Source: a bacterium | GTDB lineage: Bacteria > Bacillota > Clostridia > Oscillospirales > Acutalibacteraceae | NCBI GenBank assembly: GCA_004560045.1 | Contig: SFWF01000079.1 | Location: 1-5,886 of the forward strand | Reading direction: 5' to 3' | DNA length: 5,886 nt | In this document: positions 1 through 5,842 of the stretch, piece by piece | Layout of the letters: every line of letters begins with the position of its first letter | How positions within the stretch are numbered: position 1 is the first letter of the stretch | Translations under genes and position numbers: made by a program | Notes under the pieces: model-generated | What the model was told of the DNA's origin: nothing | Database searches by the model: none | Seen by the model: only the letters and a program-made list of their open reading frames with translations

Positions 1-173
1 ATGCAGGTACGCTTCGGATAGAAAAAGCCAAGGAGCTTCTTATAAGCGAAAGGCAAAGCGTATCGGAAATCAGCGAGCAGTTAGGCTTCTCGGATCTATA
101 TCATTTCAGTAAAATTTTCAAGGAAAAAACCTCCTATTCGCCCCTCAAATACCGTGAGCTTCACAGAAGATAA
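1..173 (+). CDS. AraC-family transcriptional regulator, C-terminal fragment (5' end outside window)
   Basis: An open frame enters from the left edge (first full codon at 3) and stops at TAA 171-173, giving 56 residues. They read as the second helix-turn-helix of an AraC/XylS DNA-binding domain: LRIEKAKELL, then SVSEISEQLGFSD, then YHFSKIFKEK and YSPLKYR. This follows the family signature (AK.LL ... I.E.....GF.D..YFS..FK ... SP..YR) up to the usual C-terminal end. The missing N-terminal part would carry the first HTH and any ligand-binding or response-regulator domain, so the inducer and targets cannot be told. AraC proteins often control neighbouring sugar or stress genes, but the next gene is convergent and not in its operon. 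The family call is secure; the role is unknown. Confidence 0.9.
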   Translation, partial: AGTLRIEKAKELLISERQSVSEISEQLGFSDLYHFSKIFKEKTSYSPLKYRELHRR

Positions 174-235
174 AAGCCTTCCGAATGAATGCTAAGATCG
201 TTATGCTTGGAGTGTCATTTTAATCATAGTCCTTT

Positions 236-261
236 GGTCGGGTGTAGCATACACCTCGACC
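236..261. repeat. Intergenic hairpin, 10 bp with one bulge
   Basis: GGTCG (236-240) pairs with CGACC (257-261) and GGTGT (241-245) with ACACC (251-255), around a 5-nt loop and with T256 bulged. No T-run follows, so it is a poor intrinsic terminator. It lies 62 bp after the AraC stop. It may be one unit of a dispersed palindromic intergenic repeat; this is inference, because only one copy is visible here. Confidence 0.4.
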
Positions 262-298
262 GCCGATAAAGAGGTCACCCTTCTCCCTGAGGAAAAGT

Positions 299-344
299 CA
301 AAACGGCAACCCACGGTTTAGTTCGTGGGTTGCCGTTTTGTTTT
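299..344. terminator. Bidirectional intrinsic terminator between convergent genes
   Basis: A perfect 17-bp inverted repeat: CAAAACGGCAACCCACG (299-315) and its complement (324-340), with an 8-nt loop (316-323). On the + strand the stem ends in TTTTG and is followed by TTTTG, giving a U-rich tail that would end AraC transcription. On the - strand the stem ends in CCGTTTTG followed by ACTTTTCC, a weaker tail that could end the activase transcript about 100 nt past its stop. The position between two convergent genes fits a shared terminator. Confidence 0.88.
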
Positions 345-364
345 GATAAAATTTGCAGTGTTTC

Positions 365-388
365 AGGGACGGTTCGCGAGTCGTCCCT
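365..388. repeat. Intergenic hairpin with AGGGACG/CGTCCCT arms
   Basis: AGGGACG (365-371) pairs with CGTCCCT (382-388), with GTTCGCGAGT as loop. There is no T-run, so it is not a canonical terminator. The GGGACG-TTCGCGA-CGTCCC pattern resembles short palindromic intergenic repeats I recall from gut Clostridia, but that is memory and inference; only one copy is in the window. It could also help stop the activase transcript coming from the right. Confidence 0.4.
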
Positions 389-440
389 ACGACGGTTTCA
401 GTAAAGCTTTACGGTTCAGGCTCTGATTACTGACAACGGT

Positions 441-1343
441 TTAAGCCTTTTTGACCGTGACTGCGGTTTTGGAAGCAATCTTGTCGATCCACTCCTGCAC
501 CGTTTCCTTTTCGGGGAAGGTTAGATCTGCCAGGGCGTAGTCCTTTCCGAGCTGTTCCGATTTTCCTTTGCCTAAGGGATGATAGGGCTCGACGTTTATT
601 TCAAGTATGTTTTTGAGCTTATTGGCTGTTTCGGCGATACCCTCAAAATGCTCCTCGGTGTCGTTTACGGTGGGAATAATTGGACAGCGAAGGACGGTCT
701 TGGCCCCCATTGAGTCAAGCATAAAAAGGTTTTTAAGGATAAGCCCGTTATCCACACCGGTATATTTCTTATGAAGCTCGGGGCTTGTCAGCTTATAGTC
801 CCAAAGGAAGATATCGACGTAAGGAGCTACCGCTTTGTATTTTTCACTATCGGCAAAGCCGCAGGTCTCCATACAGATATTGAGTCCCTTTTCTTTACCC
901 TGCTTTAAAAGCTCAAGAGTAAAATCGAAGCTTAGCATAGGCTCTCCCCCCGAAAGGGTCATTCCGCCACCCGAATTTTTATAGAAGGCCTCGTCCTTCA
1001 TAACCTCCTTAAGGGCTTCCTCCACCGAGGTCTTTTTACCCGCGATCTCCAGAGCGTCGGCAAAACAGGCCTCGGCACATTTACCGCAGGCGACGCATTT
1101 TTCGCGGTCGAAGGTATGGCCCTCGGCCGTAACGGTATGAAGCCCCAGTGGGCAGGCAGGGACACAGCGGCCGCAACGGGTACATTTATCCTCGCGGAAA
1201 AGAAGCTCGCTTTTCATACTTTTCGACTCGGGATTATGACACCAGAGGCAGTTTAAGGGACAACCCTTTATAAAGACGGTGGTACGGATACCGGGGCCGT
1301 CGTTTACGCAGAATTTCTGAATATTAAATACGTTTGAGGTCAT
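441..1343 (-). CDS. Glycyl-radical enzyme activating protein (radical SAM, 2x[4Fe-4S] ferredoxin-insert type)
   Basis: This 300-residue radical SAM enzyme uses SAM and a reduced 4Fe-4S cluster to place the glycyl radical on a partner enzyme. The N-terminal GPGIRTTVFIKGCPLNCLWC carries the CxxxCxxC cluster motif (C28, C32, C35). Two ferredoxin CxxCxxCxxxC motifs follow (C54/57/60/64 and C83/86/89/93). SGGEP (131-135) is the SAM-binding GGE motif, and the METCGFA stretch near 159-164 is typical of the family. The extra clusters separate it from the shorter pyruvate formate-lyase activase and place it with activases of the PflC/PflE, CutD, HpdA and glycerol-dehydratase type; the substrate enzyme cannot be told. 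The frame stays open to an ATG at 1407-1409. I start at 1343 because AGGTGA lies 5 nt upstream, family homology begins there, and the longer start lies inside the promoter. It appears monocistronic, with no glycyl radical enzyme beside it. Confidence 0.92.
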   Translation of the reverse strand: MTSNVFNIQKFCVNDGPGIRTTVFIKGCPLNCLWCHNPESKSMKSELLFREDKCTRCGRCVPACPLGLHTVTAEGHTFDREKCVACGKCAEACFADALEIAGKKTSVEEALKEVMKDEAFYKNSGGGMTLSGGEPMLSFDFTLELLKQGKEKGLNICMETCGFADSEKYKAVAPYVDIFLWDYKLTSPELHKKYTGVDNGLILKNLFMLDSMGAKTVLRCPIIPTVNDTEEHFEGIAETANKLKNILEINVEPYHPLGKGKSEQLGKDYALADLTFPEKETVQEWIDKIASKTAVTVKKA

Positions 1344-1348
1344 AGCTA

Positions 1349-1354
1349 TCACCT
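1349..1354 (-). promoter_or_regulatory. Ribosome binding site that fixes the activase start
   Basis: On the - strand the sequence reads AGGTGA, then 5 nt, then ATG at 1343-1341. It is a strong SD at normal spacing. The alternative upstream ATG (1409-1407) falls between the -35 element and upstream DNA and would not be transcribed from the predicted promoter. Confidence 0.75.
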
Positions 1355-1373
1355 GAAATATAGTATTTTCTTT

Positions 1374-1402
1374 AATATACCATCCGTTTAGCTTTTTTTC
1401 AA
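1374..1402 (-). promoter_or_regulatory. Sigma-A-type promoter of the activase gene
   Basis: On the - strand: TTGAAA (-35, complement of 1397-1402), a 17-nt spacer, then TATATT (-10, complement of 1374-1379), preceded by TGG as an extended -10. Transcription would start near 1367, leaving a leader of about 24 nt with the SD. An AT-rich palindrome AAAAT-TGC-ATTTT (1408-1420) sits just upstream of the -35 and could be an operator or only an AT-rich UP-like stretch. Confidence 0.65.
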
Positions 1403-1466
1403 TAGACAAAATTGCATTTTTGTATTTTTTGTAACTTAGATTAAAAGTATGATACGGCGAAAACAG

Positions 1467-1495
1467 TTGACAAGTTCATACAAAAAATTTATTAT
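1467..1495 (+). promoter_or_regulatory. Sigma-A-type promoter of the alcohol dehydrogenase-lipoprotein unit
   Basis: A perfect TTGACA (1467-1472), a 17-nt spacer and TATTAT (1490-1495, 5 of 6 consensus). Start of transcription would be near 1502, giving a short AT-rich leader that ends in AGAGG (1516-1520), 7 nt before the ATG at 1528. The -35 elements of the two divergent promoters are about 65 bp apart, so one bound regulator could affect both. Confidence 0.72.
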
Positions 1496-1527
1496 TAGAT
1501 TATAATAATATTATTAGAGGTATAGTT

Positions 1528-2694
1528 ATGCGCGATTTCACATACTACGCACCAACCAATGTCTTTTTCGGAAAGGGAAAGGAAAACCGGGTCGGCGAAA
1601 TTATAAAGGGCTACGGCTTTAAGAAGATAATGATGCAGTACGGAAGGTCCAGCATTAAGGCAAACGGCCTATACGAACGCGTTATGACCTCCCTTAAAGC
1701 AAGCGGCATTGAGGTCGTCGAGATGGGTGGAGTTGAGCCCAATCCGAAGCTCGATTTTATAAGAAAGGCCGTAAAGGTCGCCAAGGAAGAAAAGGTTGAG
1801 CTTATTTTGGCGGTAGGAGGCGGAAGCGTTATCGACTCCTCAAAGTTCACCGCCCTCGGCGCCGCAAACGATTTTGACGTTTGGGACCTGCCTATGGGCA
1901 AGGCGACTCCTGAATCGGCCCTGCCCGTAGGATGTATTCTTACCCTCGCCGCGGCAGGAAGCGAAATGAGTGCTTCGGCGGTTATGACCAATATGGAAGA
2001 AAACCTTAAAAAGGGCTTCGGAAGCGAATATAACCGTCCCCTTTTCTCGATCTGCAACCCCGAGCTTACCTATACGGTAAATAAATACCATACCGCCTGC
2101 GGAATTACCGATATTATGGCCCACACCATGGAGCGTTATTTCTTCCCCTGTGAGGATACTCCCCTTACCGACCGAGTCGCTGAGGCGGTTTTAAAATCGG
2201 TTATTGAAGCGGGCACCGTTCTTATGAGTGACCCCGAAAACTACGAGGCAAGAGCCGCTATGATGTGGGGCTCCTCCCTTTCGCATAATAATCTTACCGG
2301 CTGTGGCAGAGAGAACGCCTTGGCCGTTCATCAGCTCGAGCACGCACTGTCGGGAGAATTTGATCACATCGCCCACGGCGCAGGTCTGGCCGTCCTTTTC
2401 CCCGCCTGGGCAAGATACGTTTACAGGGCCAATATCCCCCGCTTCGCGCAGTTTGCGAGAAGGGTCTGGGAGGTAAATGAAGCCGACGACGAAAAGGCGG
2501 CCGTGCTCGGAATTGAGAAAATGGCCGAGTATTTCAGCAGTATCGGAATGCCTTCGAGGCTCAGAGATTTCGGTATTGAAAATGCTTCGGAGAGGCTTGC
2601 CGACCTTTGCTCCTTTGGTAAAACAAGGGTCGTAAACAGTTATATTCCGTTAGATTTTGATAGGGTAAAAGAAATCTTTGAAAGCTGCTACTGA
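1528..2694 (+). CDS. Iron-containing alcohol dehydrogenase (YqhD/BdhA-like, group III)
   Basis: A full-length (388-residue) cytoplasmic NAD(P)H-dependent oxidoreductase that would reduce aldehydes to alcohols in fermentation, or do the reverse. The N-terminal YYAPTNVFFGKG is typical of the BdhA/YqhD branch. GGGSVIDSSK (97-106) is the nucleotide-binding motif. The metal ligands are visible as D195 and H199 (GITDIMAHTMERYF), H268 (HQLEH) and H283 (AHGAG). The C-terminal domain is all-helical, as expected. One residue appears added between the last two histidine motifs: H268 to H283 is 15 residues apart, against 14 in YqhD and FucO as I recall them. SD AGAGG lies 7 nt before the ATG. It heads a two-gene unit with the lipoprotein at 2712 and is divergent from the activase. 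Butanol, ethanol, propanediol or detoxification roles are all possible; specificity cannot be read from sequence. Confidence 0.93.
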   Translation: MRDFTYYAPTNVFFGKGKENRVGEIIKGYGFKKIMMQYGRSSIKANGLYERVMTSLKASGIEVVEMGGVEPNPKLDFIRKAVKVAKEEKVELILAVGGGSVIDSSKFTALGAANDFDVWDLPMGKATPESALPVGCILTLAAAGSEMSASAVMTNMEENLKKGFGSEYNRPLFSICNPELTYTVNKYHTACGITDIMAHTMERYFFPCEDTPLTDRVAEAVLKSVIEAGTVLMSDPENYEARAAMMWGSSLSHNNLTGCGRENALAVHQLEHALSGEFDHIAHGAGLAVLFPAWARYVYRANIPRFAQFARRVWEVNEADDEKAAVLGIEKMAEYFSSIGMPSRLRDFGIENASERLADLCSFGKTRVVNSYIPLDFDRVKEIFESCY

Positions 2695-2711
2695 TAGAAA
2701 GGAAAAATGTT

Positions 2712-3314
2712 ATGAAAAAAATTGTTTGTTTATTACTGACACTTTGCCTTATTATAACGGTCGGCTGTGGCGGCAAAAAGGATGACGATACTTCTTCGGC
2801 AATCTCCTATTCCACCTATAAGGGATGCATTAAAATTCCCGACGAGGTTCCCACAAGCTTTATTTTGGCACCGACGCAGAATACCACCTGGAGCACCAAG
2901 CTTACCCTTAATAAGGACGGTACCTTTACAGGAGAATACCGTGAGACCCTTGCCGACCAGGTTGAAAACGACACCGAATACACCTTGATCTATCTCTGTA
3001 ATTTCGAGGGTTATTTTAAGGATATAAAGAAGGTAGACGAGCATACCTATACCCTTACCCTCGGCGAATACACAATGCAGTACGCTCTCGGTGACGAGTG
3101 GGTGGAGGGCAACGTTTACTATCAATCCACCGAGCCTTTCGGAATAGCTAACTCTGAGGAATTCGGGCTTTATCTCCCGGGCAAGACCACCGAGGGACTG
3201 AAAGATAACTTCCTTATGTGGGTAAATCATAAAACTCTCGGCGGAAAGCTCGACACCTACGTGCTCCATAACACCGCAGTAGGCTACGGATTTGTTGAGG
3301 CTGACCAAAAATAA
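2712..3314 (+). CDS. Putative lipoprotein of unknown function
   Basis: This 200-residue protein begins with a typical lipoprotein signal: MKK, a hydrophobic core (residues 4-17) and a lipobox-like T-V-G-C at 16-19, so C19 would be lipidated and the mature protein anchored outside the membrane. The -3 residue is Thr rather than the usual Leu, so the site is slightly weak. A charged, Ser-rich linker (GGKKDDDTSS) follows, then a domain rich in alternating polar and aromatic residues that suggests a beta fold: LTLNKDGTFTGEY, LIYLCNFEGYFKDIKKVDEHTYTLTL, and a C-terminal EFGLYLPGKTTEGL. I recall similar uncharacterised lipoproteins in gut Clostridia with a DGTF.G.Y ... F.G.F ... YT..L plan, but no function. 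AAAGGA (2698-2703) lies 8 nt before the ATG. The gap from the dehydrogenase is 17 nt, so they are probably co-transcribed. No clear terminator follows. Confidence 0.85.
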   Translation: MKKIVCLLLTLCLIITVGCGGKKDDDTSSAISYSTYKGCIKIPDEVPTSFILAPTQNTTWSTKLTLNKDGTFTGEYRETLADQVENDTEYTLIYLCNFEGYFKDIKKVDEHTYTLTLGEYTMQYALGDEWVEGNVYYQSTEPFGIANSEEFGLYLPGKTTEGLKDNFLMWVNHKTLGGKLDTYVLHNTAVGYGFVEADQK

Positions 3315-3375
3315 CCGAAGCTTGGTATGCATATACTACACTATAGACACATTTGCCCGTAAAAGTCTTAATAAC

Positions 3376-3404
3376 TTGATTTTCACGGGGCTATATGTTA
3401 TAAT
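3376..3404 (+). promoter_or_regulatory. Extended -10 promoter of the glycerophosphotransferase operon
   Basis: TTGATT (3376-3381), a 17-nt spacer and a perfect TATAAT (3399-3404) preceded by TGT, an extended -10. Predicted transcription start is about A3411. The -35 lies inside an imperfect inverted repeat, CCCGT-AAAA (3356-3364) against TTTT-C-ACGGG (3380-3389), which lacks a T-run. That repeat could be an operator, a weak terminator for the upstream lipoprotein unit, or chance. Confidence 0.72.
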
Positions 3405-3423
3405 ATAGCAAATATGATTTGTC

Positions 3424-3427
3424 GAGG
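3424..3427 (+). promoter_or_regulatory. Ribosome binding site supporting the downstream start of the first transferase
   Basis: GAGG lies 10 nt before ATG 3438. The only earlier in-frame ATG (3414) would sit about 3 nt after the predicted transcription start and has no SD, so 3438 is the better start unless the message is leaderless. Confidence 0.5.
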
Positions 3428-3437
3428 TTTGTCTTAT

Positions 3438-4559
3438 ATGGTCATTTGTTTGCGCCTATTTGTACTTTTCCTTAAATGTATATATTTCTTCTTAAAGCTT
3501 TTACCCGTTAAAAATAAGATCGTTTTCATAAGCCGACAGAGCGATAAGCCCTCCAAGGATATGACAATGCTCGCTAAAAAGTTTAACGAAAAGCTCGACG
3601 GATATAAATGTGTTTTCGTTACCAAGAAAACCCGTAAAACCGTTTCCGACGGCATTAAAAGCATCGGCGCTATGCTTCGTCAGTGCTATCATCTCGCAAC
3701 CTCAAGGGTTTGTATAACCGACGGCTATAACATTCCCATAAGCGTTTTAAAACACAAAAAATCCCTTAAGGTCGTTCAGATATGGCACGCTATGACCGCC
3801 GTCAAGAAGTTCGGATGTCAGTGTCTTGAGGACAAGAAAAAGGCCGCCATTGCCAAGGTTCTCAAAATGCACAGAAACTACGACTACATAACCTGTGCCG
3901 CCCCTTCGATGATACCCGTATTTCAGAAGGGCTTCGGCTACGAAAAGGATGTTTTCGTACCCATCGGACTTCCCCGTTTAGACCTTCTTACCGACCCCGG
4001 CGAGATCATAAAGGAAAGAATATATAAAAGGTACCCCGAATTTAAGGGAAGAAAGCTCGTTTTATACGCTCCTACCTTCCGCGAGAACGACGACTACAGG
4101 ATCGACGAGCTTGCCGCCCGCTTCGAGCAAAGCGATTATATTCTTATTGTTAAGGCTCATCCCCTTACCAATCTTTCGGATGAGCTTCGCGAGAAAATAT
4201 ATACCTGCGATATGTTCTCGGCTATAAATCTTTTAACCGTAGCAGACGCGGTTATTTCGGACTATTCGGCCTTTGCGTTAGAGGCGGTGGCCGCCAACAA
4301 GCCTATCTATCTTTTCACCTACGATATCGATTTTTACAGCAAGCACCCCGGTATAAATCTCTACCCCTACGACGACCTTCCCGGTTGTGTACACGAGACG
4401 GCCGAGGGTATATTCAGCGCCGTCGATTCGGGAGCCTGCACCCCCGAAATAGTAGCGGCATACAGACAGAAATATCTGCCCACGACCTCTGGCAGCGTTA
4501 CCGAAAAGCTTGTCGATTTTGTTATTGATAAGTGTTTAAACGACAATGAGAAAGCTTAG
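3438..4559 (+). CDS. CDP-glycerol glycerophosphotransferase family protein (TagB/TagF-like)
   Basis: This 373-residue enzyme (381 if started at 3414) of the Glyphos_transf (TagB/TagF) family transfers glycerol phosphate, or a related polyol phosphate, from a CDP donor to a membrane-bound acceptor or growing chain on the inner membrane face. Residues 1-22 are strongly hydrophobic and may anchor it. Family landmarks in order: QIWHAMTAVKKFG with H117, in place of the classic HGTPLK; GLPRLD (177-182); YAPTFREND (210-218); VKAHP with H241, the second family histidine; ISDYS (273-277); then KPIYLFTYDIDFY and GINLYPYDDLPG, the usual C-terminal signature. The GT-B-like core seems complete, with no extra N-terminal glycosyltransferase domain. 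It overlaps the next, related gene by 14 nt. The variant first histidine motif suggests a different acceptor or step (for example priming) from that of its neighbour; this is inference. Confidence 0.9.
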   Translation: MVICLRLFVLFLKCIYFFLKLLPVKNKIVFISRQSDKPSKDMTMLAKKFNEKLDGYKCVFVTKKTRKTVSDGIKSIGAMLRQCYHLATSRVCITDGYNIPISVLKHKKSLKVVQIWHAMTAVKKFGCQCLEDKKKAAIAKVLKMHRNYDYITCAAPSMIPVFQKGFGYEKDVFVPIGLPRLDLLTDPGEIIKERIYKRYPEFKGRKLVLYAPTFRENDDYRIDELAARFEQSDYILIVKAHPLTNLSDELREKIYTCDMFSAINLLTVADAVISDYSAFALEAVAANKPIYLFTYDIDFYSKHPGINLYPYDDLPGCVHETAEGIFSAVDSGACTPEIVAAYRQKYLPTTSGSVTEKLVDFVIDKCLNDNEKA

Positions 4560-5790
4560 AATTTTAATCAGAGAATTTATTAAAAAGCATAAATTTATAC
4601 GAAAAATCGTCAGATTTACCTTACTGCATCTCCGCCGATTTTCGTATAAAATAACGACCGCCGGTTGTCAAACCGACAGCAAAACGGTGGTTTTTGCTTG
4701 TTTTCAGGGTCTCTCCTACTGTGACAGTCCAAAGGCTATCTACGAGCATATTAAAGCCTTGGAGGCTTTTAAGGATTTTCGTTTTATATGGGCCTTTAAG
4801 GAGCCCGAAAACTACGATTTTCTAAAGAGCGAAAGAACTTCGGTAATAAAGGTCGATTCCAAGGCTTTTTATAAGGCCCTCGGCCGCGCTAAGTATTGGA
4901 TATTTAACTATAAGATACAGGATCATTTAGATCCGAAAAAAGATCAGGTCTTCCTTCAGTGCTGGCACGGAACCCCTCTTAAGAGGCTTGGCTGTGACCT
5001 CGAAAGCTTCGAAAACGCTATGAACACCCTTTCGGAGATAAGAAAGCGTTACAACATCGAAACCAAGAAATTTTCTTACTTCCTCTCCCCTTCCGCATTT
5101 GCCAGCGAAAAGTTTATTTCGGCCTGGAATATGAAGGCGGCGGGTAAAGAGTCGGTTATTCTCGAAGAAGGCTACCCCCGAAACGACCTGCTTAAAAACT
5201 ACACCGAAGAGGACGTTTTAAGGGTCAGAAGGGCTCTCGGCATCGAGGGCGGTAAAAAGGTCATACTTTACGCCCCCACCTACCGCGATAATCAGCACTC
5301 GACGGCGAGCGGCGGATATACCTATAAGACTGAGGTGGATTTTGACCGTCTTAAGGATGTTTTCTCGAAAGAATACGTTATTCTTTTCCGTCCGCACTGG
5401 CTCGTTGCCCGTGAATTCGATTTTGAGAAATACAGCGGCTTTGTTTACGACGTATCGGGCTTTGACGATATAAGCGAGCTTTATATTGTTTCAGACCTGC
5501 TTATAACCGACTATTCAAGCGTATTTTTCGACTTTGCCAACCTTAAAAGACCTATGATCTTTTATATGTACGATCTCGAAGCCTATCGCGACGATATCAG
5601 AGGCTTTTATCTTGATATAAGCGAGCTTCCCGGAGCAATCGTCACAAAAGAGGATGAGCTCATCGAAGAGATAAAGAAATCGGTCAATTTCGAATACGAC
5701 GAAAAGTATAGGGTCTTTAACGAAACCTATAATTATTTAGACGACGGACAGGCCTCTGCCCGAGTTGCAAAAAAAGTTTTCGATTTGTAA
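4546..5790 (+). CDS. CDP-glycerol:poly(glycerophosphate) glycerophosphotransferase family protein (TagF-like)
   Basis: A 414-residue TagB/TagF-family transferase. Residues 1-35 hold 13 Lys/Arg and only one acidic residue, with interspersed Ile/Leu/Phe, as expected for a helix lying on an acidic membrane surface. Landmarks: SYCDSPKAIYEH (57-68); QCWHGTPLKRLG, the canonical HGTPLK with H141; GYPRND (209-214); YAPTYRDN (242-249); LFRPHW with H284, the second family histidine; ITDYSS (320-324); then RPMIFYMYDLEAYRDDIRGFYLD and ELPG. A DDGQAS motif (399-404) near the C-terminus is also common in the family. The start overlaps the previous gene by 14 nt and has no clear SD, so it is probably translated by coupling. 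With TagD after it, glycerol phosphate is the likely donor group. Whether it primes or polymerises, and whether the product is a teichoic acid or a decorated glycan, cannot be told. Confidence 0.93.
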   Translation: MRKLRILIREFIKKHKFIRKIVRFTLLHLRRFSYKITTAGCQTDSKTVVFACFQGLSYCDSPKAIYEHIKALEAFKDFRFIWAFKEPENYDFLKSERTSVIKVDSKAFYKALGRAKYWIFNYKIQDHLDPKKDQVFLQCWHGTPLKRLGCDLESFENAMNTLSEIRKRYNIETKKFSYFLSPSAFASEKFISAWNMKAAGKESVILEEGYPRNDLLKNYTEEDVLRVRRALGIEGGKKVILYAPTYRDNQHSTASGGYTYKTEVDFDRLKDVFSKEYVILFRPHWLVAREFDFEKYSGFVYDVSGFDDISELYIVSDLLITDYSSVFFDFANLKRPMIFYMYDLEAYRDDIRGFYLDISELPGAIVTKEDELIEEIKKSVNFEYDEKYRVFNETYNYLDDGQASARVAKKVFDL

Positions 5791-5842
5791 AAGGATTCAT
5801 AATCCAAAAACGTATATCAAAATAACCTGAGGAGAATATCTT

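Noticed and set aside
188..268. Tiny open frame of about 26 codons after the AraC gene
   Set aside because: It has no SD, runs through the hairpin at 236-261, and has no recognisable content.
1344..1409. N-terminal extension of the activase by 22 residues
   Set aside because: It would begin upstream of the predicted promoter elements, has no family similarity, and the internal ATG at 1343 has a strong SD.
1429..1446. Rex-like redox operator (TTGTAAC-TTAG-ATTAAAA)
   Set aside because: Only about 9 of 14 positions fit the clostridial pattern TTGTTAA-N4-TTAACAA as I recall it, and the right half is poor; in AT-rich DNA this is easily chance.
1611..2376. Several minus-strand open frames inside the alcohol dehydrogenase
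   Set aside because: They are antisense shadows of a complete, motif-bearing dehydrogenase and show no protein family features.
2733..3332. A 199-codon open frame on the minus strand, opposite the lipoprotein
   Set aside because: It almost exactly mirrors the lipoprotein gene, has no recognisable domain and no good SD, while the + strand product has a signal peptide, SD and operon context.
3434..3692. Two minus-strand open frames in the 5' part of the first transferase
   Set aside because: Short, antisense to a well-supported gene, with no family resemblance or promoter.
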